The notes below the pieces were generated by a model. It was not told the DNA's origin and did no database searches. It saw only the letters and a list, made by a program, of their open reading frames with translations. A stretch of DNA of 64,000 nucleotides. It comes from Pollenia angustigena. Its lineage: Eukaryota; Arthropoda; Insecta; Diptera; Polleniidae. Made by a program: the position numbers and the translations under genes. Shown one piece after another: positions 1 to 11,221 of this stretch (its first letter is position 1; every line of letters starts with the position of its first letter). The stretch is from contig OV884059.1 of NCBI GenBank assembly GCA_930367215.1, positions 157,044,511 to 157,108,510 of the forward strand. The letters are read 5' to 3'.

Positions 1-283
1 AAAAAACCCACATTTTGATTCATAGCTCTGATCCTACTGAGCCGATTTGGCTGGATTTCAATACCAAACTGCTTAGGATAATTTGAGTGAGCGTGTTTTC
101 AACAGACGGACAGAAAGGTGGATATGGCTAAATCGACTTAGAATTACTTAAGGCGCCAGAATATACATACATATATACTTTATGGGGTCTGAGATGAATA
201 ATAAAAAAGTTTCACACGGAATGTCCAAACTTAGTATACCTACCTATCCTCTTCACAACTAATTGTGGTGGAGGTTAGGTATA
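1..283 (-). mobile_element. DINE-1-like (Helentron) element, partial
   Basis: Reversed 5' part of a DINE-1/INE-1-like rolling-circle element. Read on the minus strand it starts near 283 with TATACC and a degenerate inverted repeat (CTCCACCACAATT). It then has the conserved block around 165-195 (tatatactttatggggtctg) and a GTCTGTTG-like remnant near 110. The rest runs off the window edge. The same block order occurs in the better copies at 23897-24613 and 39130-39958. No coding capacity is expected for this class. Confidence 0.6.
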
Positions 284-341
284 AAAACAACAACAATGTT
301 TCGAATAGGTCAGAACGATTTTGCCCAACTCAAGAATGAGT

Positions 342-620
342 TATGCCCATAATTTCTACAAACAGGTATCTGGTCGTGTTCGTACCTAACAGTTATCTTC
401 ACCTATCTGCTAAAACTATTTTGGTAATTTCAACTTTAATATTGCCTACTTGTTTTTTCCTTTAAGTTTTCTTTTAAAATACGGCAACATTTGTATTTTT
501 ATAAATTTTTTGAATTAACTGTTGAAAACCTACGTGTTAAAATTATGAAAAATTCGTTACACCATACATTTTTATACACAGCTAGATATCTTTGTATGGA
601 TTTGTAGAAGTTACGGGCAT
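342..620. mobile_element. Short TIR element (MITE)
   Basis: The ends at about 343-363 and 601-620 are inverted copies (ATGCCCATAATTTCTACAAA versus ATGCCCGTAACTTCTACAAA). The flanking text (gaataggtcagaacgatttt before, tcaggtcttgattttcat after) is continuous in the paralogous segment at 55553-55610, so that copy acts as an empty site. No ORF. Superfamily unassigned because the target duplication is unclear. Outside it, 284-341 and 621-752 hold only low-complexity AT-rich DNA and the flanking repeat. Confidence 0.55.
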
Positions 621-755
621 CAGGTCTTGATTTTCATATACATACATATAAGTAGGTATAGACAAGATTTGTATCTATTGCATTTTTTTAAATGTTTTTT
701 TTACTCGCGAACAACCAAATTTTTAAAAACATTAATGTTGGCAAATTTGATCTTA

Positions 756-2458
756 TGCTAAGTTCACACTTAGGTTTTTAAACGCGTTTAAGCAAAATGT
801 TGATTTAGCTAATCAAAGCCGTTCACATAACATTTGAGGTGATTAAGAGCCAGTTTTTGACATAAAGATCAGCGATTAAATTAGAACTAATCTTTGAAAT
901 TCGTTTTTGGGTAGTCGATTATTTCATTTTGTTGCCAAGTTTAAACGCCCAAAGTTGGTGGTTTAAACTTGCGACAGAACTTTCAAAAGTACGAACAGCT
1001 TATAAAAGGAAATATTTTTTATTTTTTTTTTTTTTTTATTTAAAGTTTTATTAAATATTCCACCCTCAAGCAGGGCTGTCAGATATGGCGATTTCTCGCC
1101 AAACGTGGCGATTTTGAAACGTGTTTGGCGATGGGATTTCCCATTTGGCGACTGGCGACTTTTGTGGCGATTTCTGATATAACTGGTGATTAACTTGGCT
1201 ATTTTTACTATTTATATTATTTCGGCGATTTTGTTTAACAGCTTGTTATTTTTTGTTATCATTACTAATAAAAAAAACTTTCAACTTTTTTCCACATGAT
1301 TTTTGTTTTGTTATCAGTTTAAGTAAATTTTATATTCAGTAACTATTTAATTCTTATAGTATGTATGCAGGTCAAAACTCCAGTGATGAAATCAGTGAGG
1401 CTGAAGTGTACGATCTTATAGACTGGTGTACTTAATTTAAGCTTTTTTTAACTGAATACTTATACGATCTCTATGTTATGTTATTTAAAAAAAAATTACA
1501 GAAACAAAACAAAATTTACTTTGGGCGAATTTTTTGTATTTTTTCTCAGTTTTTGGCGATTTTTGACTCACATATTACACTAGCGTTTTTTGTATACAAA
1601 ATTTAATTAAAAAAAAAAAAAAATTACAAAAACTGAACCAAATTGGCGTTTGGCGATTTCTGACAACCGCTTTGGCGATAGAGCTCAAAAAAATCGGACA
1701 ACCCTGCCCTCAAGCTTAAATAATTAAAAGTAATTATTAAATAAAGCTCCAATAAGAATAAATATATATTTATAAACATATAATATTATACAAAATTCTC
1801 GCCTTTTCTTCTTCTTTTTCACGTTAAGAACAGTAATTTGATGACAATTTTTGGTATTTGTTGTAAACTGCCATACTTATACATAAAAGTATTGTCAATT
1901 CATATGGCAATGCTAAAAGCTTTAATCTTTCACTCAAAAACGCCACAGAGGATTAAGGCTAGATTAATTTTATTATAAGATTAACAAATCTTACTATTGA
2001 TCCTGGTTTAAGCTCTAAGTAAAAAACCCGCTCTAAGATGACAGATGATTAAGAAAAAAAACACACAACAAACACACAAAAAAACAACAAACAAACAACA
2101 AACAAATTTATATTCTTTAAAGTATTAAAAATGGATAAAAAAAACTTTTATAAAGTTATCAGAAGATTATTTTAATCATTTTAATGATGAAATTATGAAA
2201 ATTTATGAATTATTTAAGGAAAAAAAATAAAACGTTAAGTAGAAATCTTGGCCGGTTGTACATGATCATGTTGGCGATTCTACATTTGAGGTATGTTAAG
2301 TGGATTCTATGTGGTTTATGAAGTTGTAATCATGTCAATTTGAAGTGATTAACAAATCACTTCAATGTATGGGTAATCATCTCGATTTTGAAGTGATTAG
2401 AGCTTAATCACGTTCGAGCTGCTTAAACGCGTTTAAGAACCCAAGTGTTAACATAGTA
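756..2458. mobile_element. TIR element of the TTYACAC group, TTA target duplication
   Basis: The termini are TGCTAAGTTCACAC at 756 and, reversed, TACTATGTTAACAC at 2458. TTA lies directly outside both ends (753-755 and 2459-2461). The inverted repeat continues inward, with AAACGCGTTTAAGC on both sides. Just inside, the phrase gaagtgattaa is repeated. There is no transposase ORF, so it is non-autonomous. It is interrupted by the hAT at 1071-1706. A 3-bp TWA duplication is typical of PIF/Harbinger; that assignment is inference. Confidence 0.65.
1071..1706. mobile_element. Non-autonomous hAT-like element, GGCGATTT word array
   Basis: Both flanks carry the 8-bp target duplication CCCTCAAG (1063-1070 and 1707-1714). 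The ends are CAGGGCTGTC and, reversed, CAGGGTTGTC. An 8-bp duplication with CAG ends is the hAT signature. Inside both ends the word TGGCGATTT or TGGCGA recurs, densely at the left end (1085-1180) and also at the right (1550-1680), suggesting subterminal transposase-binding sites. No ORF. It sits inside the TTA element at 756-2458 and is therefore younger. Confidence 0.8.
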
Positions 2459-3225
2459 TTAACCAAACAGAGTAAATAGGAGAAACTCACCATTTGTTTT
2501 TAATTTTTCAGCAATTTGTTGCCAAACTATTTCCTTTTTGGCAACATTTGAAAACAGTTTATGTTTATTATCGTACAATAAACGATGACTGCGTACTTGA
2601 AAAATTAATTTCTTTTTGAAATTTATATCTTTTCCAATTTCTTTAACTCTTTTTTCTTCATCTTCACCGATAATACAATCATCTTCCAACTCAATTGTAA
2701 CCATCTGTAATATAAATAATAAAAAAGATTAATAAACAAAAACTATTCCACACAAAAAAAATGTTAAGCCCTAGAAAATTAAATGTTTAGCAATATGTTG
2801 ATGATGTACTTTTAATTTCATGTGTTGATATGTAAACAAAACAGCAGGGAATAACAGCAGTTTTTTATACATCTATCACATTTTATTTTTGCATTGATAC
2901 AATATAACAGTTCTGGTGTTTATAAAAAATTCTGTTATATTTACTAACAGTGTGTTTGTGTTTGAGTATCAATGTTAAACCAACTTAATTCTCTCGGAGT
3001 AAACAACCACTTTTTAGATACAATAAAAAATAAAAACAAAACAAAACTAAAGAAACACACCAACAAATTTTTATATTTTACACTATTTTCACTCTGCAAT
3101 TCCTGCTTGTTTCTAGATTTGTCTTCACGAAACAATTTTGTGTTAACTGTTTTTACACGATCAACATTTTGTATTTTAACTAACCACAGAGTATGCAACA
3201 AAAATTATTTTCTTTTTTATTATGA
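2453..3225 (-). repeat. MADF-bearing repeat unit, copy A
   Basis: This stretch is closely repeated at 55601-56185 plus 57583-57748. The match covers the MADF exon, the following agccctagaaaattaaatg block (2768 on), the long stretch with taacagttctggtg, and the accaacttaattctctcgg region. Copy B has hAT insertions where copy A is continuous, so copy A gives the empty site at 3012-3020. The repeat is transcribed leftward if the MADF exon is real. No terminal repeats were recognised, so it could be a transposon internal part or a duplicated gene fragment. Confidence 0.6.
2491..2704 (-). CDS. First exon of a MADF-domain protein (partial)
   Basis: The minus strand opens with ATG at 2704 and encodes about 71 residues. 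An acidic N-terminus is followed by a MADF-like helix: FQVRSHRLLYDNKHKLF, then WQQIAEKLKTNG. MADF is a Myb/SANT-related DNA-binding domain with the usual pattern L-hydrophobic-RLLYD...W..IA..L. The frame breaks after AAATG at a consensus splice donor (GTGAGT at 2490-2485), so the remainder of the domain lies in an exon I could not find. A second copy at 55642-55858 keeps the domain and donor (GTAAGT) but has a broken start. MADF proteins occur as host regulators and as accessory proteins of PIF/Harbinger transposons; here the repetition favours a transposon origin. Confidence 0.5.
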
Positions 3226-3645
3226 TGCCAGCAGTGATGTCAACTCTTGGGAGATTCAAGGCGTGAAGACATATAGGTACAATACAAACACTTTTTTTAC
3301 ATCTAAAGAATGGCACTAGAAAATGTTTCCAAATTTGGTACACATAGCTGGGCTATACACATCCTCTCTAAAAATAAGGGCGGAATTGGAAAGTGGTCGT
3401 TGCACCTCCCGTACAAACACATGGATTTCTGTACATCTGGAGAACGGCAAGAGCCAAAGTTTCACAATTAGGTTCACTCATCTTGGTTATCAATACACAA
3501 TATCCGATAAAATGTGAGCGGAATAGGGGGAATGAGCGTGAGACACTCTTAAGGACAGTTTTTATATAACATTCTGTTCTTATCGCACCTTGTTGAAGGG
3601 TATATAAGATTCGGCATAGATGAATACAGCTCTCTTAATTATTTT
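3226..3645 (+). mobile_element. DINE-1-like 3' portion
   Basis: The stretch has the typical body phrases of these elements: tctgtacatctggagaacgg, caagagccaaagtttc, and a gcggaat...gagcgtg block. It ends with gttgaagggtatataagattcggcatagatgaatacagctctctta, which resembles the DINE-1 3' end (inverted GGTGAAGGGTATA, hairpin, then CTCTTACTTGTT) but with a decayed hairpin. A similar body segment is seen at 58868-59010 and 60146-60235, downstream of MADF copy B. Confidence 0.5.
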
Positions 3646-4164
3646 TTAGTGTTTTTGTTGATACATCTTGTTCTCTCATTTTATTTATACTTATTCTCGC
3701 TGCATTTTTGCCATGTTTTTATTTTTTTTTTTCTCTTCTTTTGAAGACAAACAAAAAAAAAAGATTAATAACCGTAGAACACACAATTTTACCGGATGAA
3801 CGGTAGCGTATACAAAGTATAACAGAAGTGAAATAAAGTAGAATAAGAAAAAGTGAAACAGCTTCGGCGTTCACAAGTATTGGGTTTTATTGTTGAAATC
3901 AAGGCAAATTCAAACATTCGTATAGGTATTTTATAAAAATGTTAAAAGAAAATAATTAAATAATGAAAAATGGATCAAGAACAAAATCTTATTATCATTC
4001 ATTGCATTTTTAATATACTTTTAGTGTTAAAATTTTTTCTCGCGCTGTTTTTATACGTGAGTTTATTTGACAGTTCAAAGCGGAAACTTTCTCACAGAAA
4101 TTTTACAGACACACTTTTTCTGTAAATTGGCGAGTAATTTCCTTACGTGACAGCCAGCGTTACC
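3646..4164. repeat. Dispersed repeat, also at 31870-32108
   Basis: From about 3930 to 4155 this matches 31870-32108 in the same orientation (shared phrases: gtgagtttatttgacagttc, aattggcgagtaatttcct). The part before 3930 is AT-rich with poly-T and no recognisable feature. No TIRs, ORF or tail were found, so the class is unknown. Confidence 0.5.
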
Positions 4165-4573
4165 ACGACCAAAAAAAATTTGTAACCAAAATTATTTTGT
4201 ATCAAAAGAATTATTCAATTCGCACTTCAGTTTAAAAAAATGTCTAAAGAAGAAATTGTGTTTGTTTGTATCTTGTAGGCTCAAAAACCGCTAAATCGAT
4301 TTTTAAAAAGTTTTGACAGTATATTACCGATGGTTTGGAAAGAACAATAGGCTTATAATGTTTCGAAACTTTTAGTAGAAGTAGCACCTCCTTTACAAAG
4401 TTAACACTTATTTTCAATTTTAAAAACTTTTTGAGCTAGAGCTTTCAACCCTTTTTATAAAGAGCTCTTAAAAGTAAAACTTTTAAAGTTTTACTGTGCG
4501 TTATGTAATAAATCAAGGAAATATATTTTTAATATCGATGAAACAGGCTTAATTGGAAATAATTTTTTTGAAA
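4165..4573. other. No feature recognised
   Basis: AT-rich sequence between a dispersed repeat and a mariner remnant. I see no ORF, inverted repeat or repeat partner here. It may contain the 3' end of the mariner at 4574, whose terminal repeat I could not place. Confidence 0.4.
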
Positions 4574-5039
4574 TTAATGTTTAAATATGACTTCTGTCAT
4601 GTGGCCGCCACGGCTGGCGCGTAGAAGGCGCAATATAGAACACCAATTTTCAACAACTTCTCGCAGCATTTGCGGCCGTATTTTGCCGATAACTCTTCGA
4701 ATGTTGATTTCCAGGTGTTCAATTTTTTGTGGTTTATCGACGCAGACAAGTGACTTAACCCCAAAGAAAATAAAGGTTAAATCACACGATCTTGGTGGCC
4801 TATTAATTGAGCCATTGCGTGCGGCATGTGGCTTCGTCCACATATCAGCAAGATTAATGCCACGTAGTTGAGGTACGAAAAAATTTCGAATCATGTTCCT
4901 ATACCGCACACCATTGACAGTAAGACATTCAACCAGAAATGGGTTTTATCGGAAAAAACTATTTAGAATTTTTGGAATTTTGAATTGAAGTATTATTTTG
5001 ATTAAAAATTTCAACAATTTGCACGCGTTGCTGGCGCAT
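4574..5039 (-). pseudogene. Rosa-type (DD41D) mariner transposase remnant
   Basis: On the minus strand the remnant starts at 5039 with a mariner N-terminus (MRQQRVQIVEIFNQ). It then jumps, through a deletion, to SDKTHFWLN, which matches the first catalytic-Asp motif (SDEAHFWLNG). A second deletion joins it to VRYRNMIRNFFVPQL. The C-terminal part has RPPRSCDLT, PQKIEHLEINIRRVI and the usual ending RASRGGHMTEVIFKH. The second Asp motif WFQQDGATC is reduced to MWTKPHAA. The protein cannot be active. Terminal repeats and TA duplications were not found. It belongs to the same group as the copies at 12014 and 44279. Confidence 0.8.
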
Positions 5040-5188
5040 ATTTATTTTTACAAACATGAATTTGTTTTGATAACACAAAAAGATAGTAACATATACTTAA
5101 TTTAAAAGTTTGCTTACTGTATTTCCAAATATTACATTCCTAATATATATGACCTAAATGAAAATAAAAATTAATTTATATGATATAA

Positions 5189-6077
5189 CTAGCTGACCCG
5201 ACAGACGTTATCCTGTCCAAATTAGGAAAAATGTTTGCGTCCGATTTTTAAAATCCGTTAAAATTAGTCAAATCGATGGAGCCGTTTTCTGATTTTAGGT
5301 TAATCGAAAAAAAGTGGGCGGGGCAAAATTTTCTTTCCGTTAAAACCTATGTTGGACCATGGCGATGATTTTAAAGAAAATATCGTCCAAATCGGTCAAG
5401 CCGTTCTCAAGTTATGCGCTAAATAGAAAAAGTGGGCGTAAAAGTAGGCGTGGTACATTTTTCTTCCGATGAAAACGTAAAATGTATTAATACGAACATT
5501 TAAAAGAAAAATTAGTCAAATCGATGCAGCCGTTTTTTGATTTTAGGTAAATCGAACAAAGTGGGCGGGGCAAAAATGTATTTCCGTAAAAACCATGGCA
5601 ATCATTTTAGAGAAAAAATCGTCCAAATCGGTCAAGCGGTTCTCAAGTTATGCGCTTAATAGAAAAAAAGGGCGTAAAAGTAGGCGTGGTAAATTTTTCT
5701 TCGATGAAAACTTAATATGGAATAATACGAACATTTGAAAGAAACATTTGTCGAATCGATGCATCCGTTTTCTGATTTTATTCGAAAAAAGTGGGCGTAA
5801 AAGTGGGCGATGCAAAATTTTCTTTTCGTATAAATCTAAGTTGGACCATGCCGATCATTTTAAAGAAAAAATCGTCCAAATTATATAGATTTCATTGGTG
5901 GTGCAATATGAAAATTGGATTTTGCCACACCCCTCCGCCCGCAGACCGAAAATTAAAAATCAGACTCGCCTGAATATTCTGAAGATTCCCTGAAAATTTC
6001 ATCAAAATCGGCCTAGCCGTTTTGGAATTCATACGTTACATACACACATCCTGTTTTATATATATGTATGTATAGAT
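5189..6077. repeat. ACCCGACAGACG-family dispersed repeat
   Basis: It starts ctagctgacccgacagacgt and ends atcctgttttatatata. Between lie two or three diverged internal repeats of a block containing aaagtgggcg, aagtaggcgtgg, tcaaatcgatg and gccgttttctgattttagg. Near the 3' end is a conserved stretch (aaaattggattttgcca, cgcccgcagaccg, atcaaaatcggcc). Other copies: 12961-13400, 15544-16005 and 62103-62750. The shared start, A/T-rich 3' end and internal duplication suggest a mobile family, but there are no TIRs and no protein. The similar small ORFs in different copies are an effect of the repeat, not genes. Confidence 0.65.
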
Positions 6078-6301
6078 TTTCTTTTATTAAACAAGAAATA
6101 AAAATGCAATGTTAATAAATTTTAAACGTTAAAAATGGATTTTCAGAATTTTTTCAAAATGTATCTTTTTGGGAAAAAGTGTATCTTTTTGGAAACTAAA
6201 ATGTATCTTTCTCGAAATTTCACTGGCAACACTGATTGTGACATAAAAAATCGTGCAAAGAGAAATGCAAGAGAAAAACGCAATATCTTCTGTGTTGTGT
6301 C

Positions 6302-8476
6302 CAGTGATGCCAACTTAGTGCTTTTGGCACTATTTATGGTGCTTTTTGATGCCTCAAAACGACAAAATTTTATCCATGGTGCCGAACTAAAAAAAAGCAC
6401 TAACTTGGTGGTTTTTCAATTTTTCTTTAGTGTCTTTAGTGCTTTTTACAATTTTTATTTTTTTTCTACCATTTTTTAAAACTACGATTATATAGAGGAT
6501 GATTTAGTTCAACTCTGCTATTTGGGGTACAATTTAGAGAAGGAATGTAAAGATTTTAAGATTTCAAATTATAAAAAAGTGATAAAAGAAAGTTACATTC
6601 GTTTTACCAAAAACTTTATTTACGAGGTTAGAGCTACACAGAAAAAATTATTGCCGAATTATTTTCAAACAAACGCTTGTTTGAAATTTTTTTTTGATTT
6701 CTACAAATTTTTTTACTGATTCAATCAATATTTTTGTTTGATTTTTATTTAACCAACAAAAATGTGGACAACTCTTCAAAAATTTAATAAGCGCGCTATT
6801 GGTTTGAAGTTTTCATAATTTTGTATGAAATATTTAACGCTCTTTAATGTTGTCGTCTTTTTGCATTTTTTTATTGATTGTAAGCAACACTTCTTTATGT
6901 GAAATATAAGAACTACAACAAAAAACACATGCAGTCTACTTTTGGACGCTTTAAAAAAGTACAGCAATAAGAAAAATGATAAAATAGCGTGACGAGGTTT
7001 GTAGTAAAAAAAACAACAAAAACAATAGCAGGTAAAAAAAAACGTTTAATTTTTTTTAAACAACAGAAAAAACACATTATAAGAAACAAAATAAATTTTT
7101 GGTTGGTTTTCAAGGTTGGTAAAAAAAAAACAAAATCCCGTATTCAATTTTTTCAAATAGTTTGTTTAATTTCTTCTTCATTAGCAAAGGAAAGGATAAA
7201 GCAACAGTGAATGATGAAGAAAAACACTGTGAGTATAAATATGACTTCGTTCAAAAATTATTCCAACAAAAAAATGTGTCTCAAAGCCAGCCGGCCGCTC
7301 TGCTCTGCTTCATCTTCGCCAACAGTGCTTGCTTGTGTGCGCGTCATTGCTTGTGCCAAAACTTTTTTGTTTGATTCAGCAAAATTATTTGTTTGAAATT
7401 TAAATGAATTTCAGTAAACTTTTTGTTTGATTCTGTAAAATTATTTGTTTGAAAAAATCGGCGTTTTTTCAATAAACAAAATGCAAACAAATTGTTTGAA
7501 TATGCGAATTTGTTTGTAGGACCGATTTTAGACAAAAAATTGTTCGATTCTACAAATTTTTTGTTTGAATTGGAAAAATAATTTTTTCTGTGTAGGCTTC
7601 CTAGCAATTTGGAAATTTTACGAAACGTTGCACTTTTTAGCGTTGACAACATATTTAGTAATCGTAATAAAAACGATGTATTTGGGTAAACATTTTTTAA
7701 AGATGTAGACACAATTTCAAAAATAGAATATGGATTGGAAAATATTAGGAATTGTTAAAAAACATGCAGTCGGAAACCGTACAAAAAAAACGCAGACTTA
7801 AAAAACAACAAAAAAAAGAGCCGTAGCTTGGTATATGCAAAATGTTAAATAAATCAAAAACAGCTGACAAAAAATACTTTTATAACGAGCGTTGTGTTAC
7901 CTGCCATTTTCAATGCGCTTTAGTTTTCCACGTGTTGTACACTTCTACCTCTATTGCTATTGAAAAAAGGTTTGACTAAGTATCAGAATGCAAACATTCA
8001 GAAGCGTACACATGTAAAAATAATTGGATAATATCATAAGACAAATGTTTTATTAAACTTTGCACGGTTTTAATTTAGATTTATTTAAACGATAAAATAT
8101 AAGGTTGTTTATTAAAATATATGTTGTCATTAAGTTTTATAAACAAAGGTCGGTCATTTCAAATTTTCGGTAATTGCAACAGGCCAGATTTTTTCGAGTT
8201 GCCAAAATCGAGCTAGCATTGTATTACTTTAAAACTGTTTTATGTCCAATTTAAACTCCAAAGATTTGGATGATATTACATATTTTTATTGAAGATTATA
8301 ATAATACATTTAAAAATGTTTATATGTATACAAATGTAAATATATTTATTATTTTAACTTAAATAAAAATGGTTCCCATCAACGCCGTCGCCTTTTTTTA
8401 CGCTTTTTTTTTTGCTCAAAATAGTGCTTTTTTTAATTTTAAAGTGCTTTTTGCTCTCAAAAAGTTGGCATCACTG
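6302..8476. mobile_element. hAT-like element, AGTGCTTTTT word array
   Basis: The ends are CAGTGATGCCAAC and its inverted copy GTTGGCATCACTG. They are flanked by GTTGTGTC (6294-6301) and GTCGTGTC (8477-8484), an 8-bp duplication with one change. The word AGTGCTTTTT or close forms repeats inside both ends (6318-6450 and 8400-8465). No intact transposase. It contains the CACAG-type MITE at 6637-7592. The remaining interior (6470-6630 and 7600-8380) shows no coding similarity. Confidence 0.75.
6637..7592. mobile_element. CACAG-type MITE, TA target duplication
   Basis: The inverted ends are CACAGAAAAAATTATT and AATAATTTTTTCTGTG, each next to TA (6635-6636 and 7593-7594), as in Tc1/mariner-type MITEs. 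Just inside the left end is a palindrome (CAAACAAACGCTTGTTTG). A second, inverted and heavily interrupted copy occupies 42428-45966, so this copy supplies the empty site for the mariner there. The small ORFs in the 7160-7400 area also occur in the other copy and are not protein-like. Confidence 0.65.
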
Positions 8477-9092
8477 GTCGTGTCTTCTCTTTGTATACTC
8501 TGTGGTTAACCTTCTATTTTTCTGTGAGTGGGTTTTTCCTTGGAACTCTGCTATTATAACCTCTCTCCTGTAATGCTCTTTGAAGTGTTTTTTGGTGGAC
8601 AAGTTTATTCAAAGAATTATCATCAGCTATTTTTGTAGTGCTTGCTATGGGATATTTATTTCTTCCATTTTTGTAGGACATAGTAGCTTAAATCTCTACT
8701 AGAAAGTTTTTTCGATCGGCCACTTTAAATTGCAAAGTAAACAGTTTTCCTATATCTCGATGGGATTCGTCCTCTTGAAAATTATTAATTATTTAATTAT
8801 TTTACTCCAAATTCTATCTTCTTTCCTTTGCCTATTGTCTCCGTTAACGTTTACAGTTACATATGCAACAAAAAAGAAACTACATAAGAGCAATAATAAG
8901 ACGAATAACAAAAAACTTAACAGAAACAGCAAAGATAAACTCCAATGCGTATTTAAACTTTTGTGCTCGTTATTAGTTTTCTTTTAATTACCGTTTAATA
9001 CTATTTCTTTTTTTGGGGTTTTTGGTATCAATGAAGAGAAATAAGACATCATACTATTAAATTTTTGAAAAACACTGTGCACTTAAACTTTA
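8477..9092. other. No feature recognised
   Basis: AT-rich sequence between a hAT and the nest at 9093. The only ORF (8730-8987) is a low-complexity translation without family resemblance. No repeat partner was noticed. Confidence 0.4.
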
Positions 9093-9179
9093 GTCCGCTT
9101 TTACATTAAACGATTTTTGTCGTTGCGATTCTTACCTTATAGGCGAGAGGGGAGAGAGGAATTTAAAGGGGTACACAAG

Positions 9180-10795
9180 CAGAGTTGCCAATTTAGCGCC
9201 TTTGGCGCTAGATTAAGCGCTTTTTAACTGTCGAAAAGGCGCATATTTTTTCCTTAGCGCTTTTTTTAAAAAGAGCGCTAAATTAGCGTTTTTATTGAAC
9301 ATTTTTGTACTTTTATTTGCATACATTAAAATCAAGATATCAATATCGTTCTCAAGTTATGATAAAATATATGTAACACATAAATGCCTTATTTCGGTCA
9401 AAATATAAGACTAGCCCATAAAAGAACAAGACATGATAGAAACAGCTGAAAACGGATTTGAATTTAGCGCAGTAGTATCTTTGTTTTTCATAAATTTTTA
9501 TTTAAAACGATTTTTTTTGACGGCCAGTGTTACTAATAAAACTTGGATCTTAAACGTGTCATTAAGTTTTTTATTTAAATTTTATTTAGCGCTTTTTAGC
9601 GCTTTTTGATTGAAGACACGGATTAGAAATAGTTCACAACCAGGGCTGCCAGAAATTTTCGGCAAAAAATCTTAATTTCACCAAAAAAAAAATCTTATTT
9701 TTGAAGAAAAAATCTTATTTTTAGAATATTTTATTTAATACATAAAATAAACAAAAAAAAAAAACATAACAAAAAATTCAATTTCTTATACTAAATTGTA
9801 CATTTGTTTCTGCCGTAGTCCTAAAACGTTTTTAACGAGACAAGTCGTTTTTTACTGTCAAAAGAAATTTTCGGGGTTATTTTTGAATCTGGTATCGATG
9901 GTTTTAAAAACAAGGACAAGTGGTCCATACAGGCAAACGGTAAATTATGTTCAGCTATAAAAGCACTTAATTTAATTTTTAAATTTGCACGCACCTTAAT
10001 TCACCGGTATTTTTTCGAAATTCCTTGTCTATTGTTGTTTAGTTGCCACTAATACAACTGGCCTATTCCTTATGCCTTTTTGTATTTTAGTGTTGTATAA
10101 GGTCAGACTTACCACCACTTCCTTTAAAGCTAACGTTGCATATTTTACAAAATAGTTCATCCTCACCAGATGAGCTTTTAATTCTTGTCAACCAACTGCT
10201 AAATTGTTGTAACAACAATGAATTTATTTTTGTTGCCTTTTTAACCAAGAACAAAGGATATTTGACAAATAAAGAAAAATAAATCTAGGAGTTCTACATA
10301 AGAAACAAAATATATAGGTTGACAGAAAATCGAAAAATAAGACGAAAAAATAATTTAAGGATTTGTTTGGCTTTTTTCCCATGTTCTATAATCCTGTACA
10401 CGTTTTATATTTGGAGTCCCCAAAAATTAGTATCTTACCACAATATCTTCAACATTGCTATTATTTAATTTCTGCAAACCTTAGTCTAACTTGCAATATT
10501 TTCTGTTCTGCAAAGAAAAAGCGCGCAAAGCTTACACCTGATTAATCCCCTTTGAACGCCCAACAGAGGTTGCTTTTTAAGTATTTTTTTTTCCAGTAAA
10601 CCGCAATGATGCATTATTAAGTTTAAACATTTTCAAATGGGAACAAAGAAGGTTTTTTTTAATTGAACCTTACCTTCGTCTTGACACAGCAAAAAGTCTT
10701 GTTTTTGGGGGAAAAATCTTAAAATCTTTTTTCGGTTAAAAAATCTTAAAAAATAAGGTAAAATCTTACTTCTGGCAGCGCTGTTCACAACCCTG
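9180..10795. mobile_element. hAT-like element, AGCGCTTTTT word array, itself interrupted
   Basis: It is flanked by a perfect 8-bp duplication TACACAAG (9172-9179 and 10796-10803). The ends are CAGAGTTGCCAA and, reversed, CAGGGTTGTGAA. The word AGCGCTTTTT or its complement repeats inside both ends (9195-9290 and 9590-9610). A second hAT (9641-10783) sits 4 bp from its right end. No transposase. Confidence 0.75.
9641..10783. mobile_element. hAT-like element, AAATCTTA word array
   Basis: It has a perfect 8-bp target duplication TTCACAAC (9633-9640 and 10784-10791) and ends CAGGGCTGCCAGAA / TTCTGGCAGCGCTG. The word AAATCTTA, followed by T or A runs, occurs at least three times near each end. It is the youngest layer of this nest. 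The interior has no recognisable transposase. Confidence 0.8.
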
Positions 10796-11221
10796 TACAC
10801 AAGCGAGTGTACTCTTCGATTCATTTTGTTCGCTCATTCGTTCTCTCATTGTGCTCTCATTTGACGAAAAATGTAATGAAGTTCGGTTGCACAGAAAAAG
10901 TTTTAACGACAAAAATCGTACAATGTAAATATCAGACCGACTTCAAAGAAGACACGACAATAATCGCAACGACAAAAATCGTATAATGTAAATTGGGACT
11001 AAGTCTCCGACTGTATCTTTCGTTCAAAGTAGTGCTGGCAAAGTATTAGGAAGTGGATACTCAATACTTAAATGTAGTTACTCAATACTTTTAGAGTTGT
11101 ATTTTTTTAAGAGTTCAATGGAATATCTAACGACTCTCTTTCAAAGTACAACTCTGTTTAAAAATATCTACCAATACATCTTTAAGAGTTAATTAACTGT
11201 TCAAGACAAGTTAAAAATAAA

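Larger units (their letters stand above)
9093..10999. mobile_element. TIR element of the TTYACAC group (GTCC family), interrupted
   Basis: The ends are GTCCGCTTTTACATTAAACG and, reversed, GTCCCAATTTACAT. The repeat continues inward as cgatttttgtcgttgcga. TTA precedes and TAA follows. Without its insertions the element would be about 290 bp, like the copy at 41845-42118, which shares the internal text gagagaacgaatgagcgaac and tacacta..cttgtgtacccctt (in the opposite orientation). It is split by the hAT at 9180-10795. Confidence 0.7.

Noticed and set aside
2944..3319. Overlapping ORFs on both strands (85 and 115 codons)
   Set aside because: Both are low-complexity translations of the MADF-unit flank. 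The 57.5-kb ORF resembling the plus one is caused by the second repeat copy and crosses a hAT border.
6143..7712. Several 60-120-codon ORFs on both strands at 6.1-7.7 kb
   Set aside because: They fall inside the hAT and the CACAG MITE, overlap each other, and are rich in Phe/Lys/Asn from AT-rich DNA.
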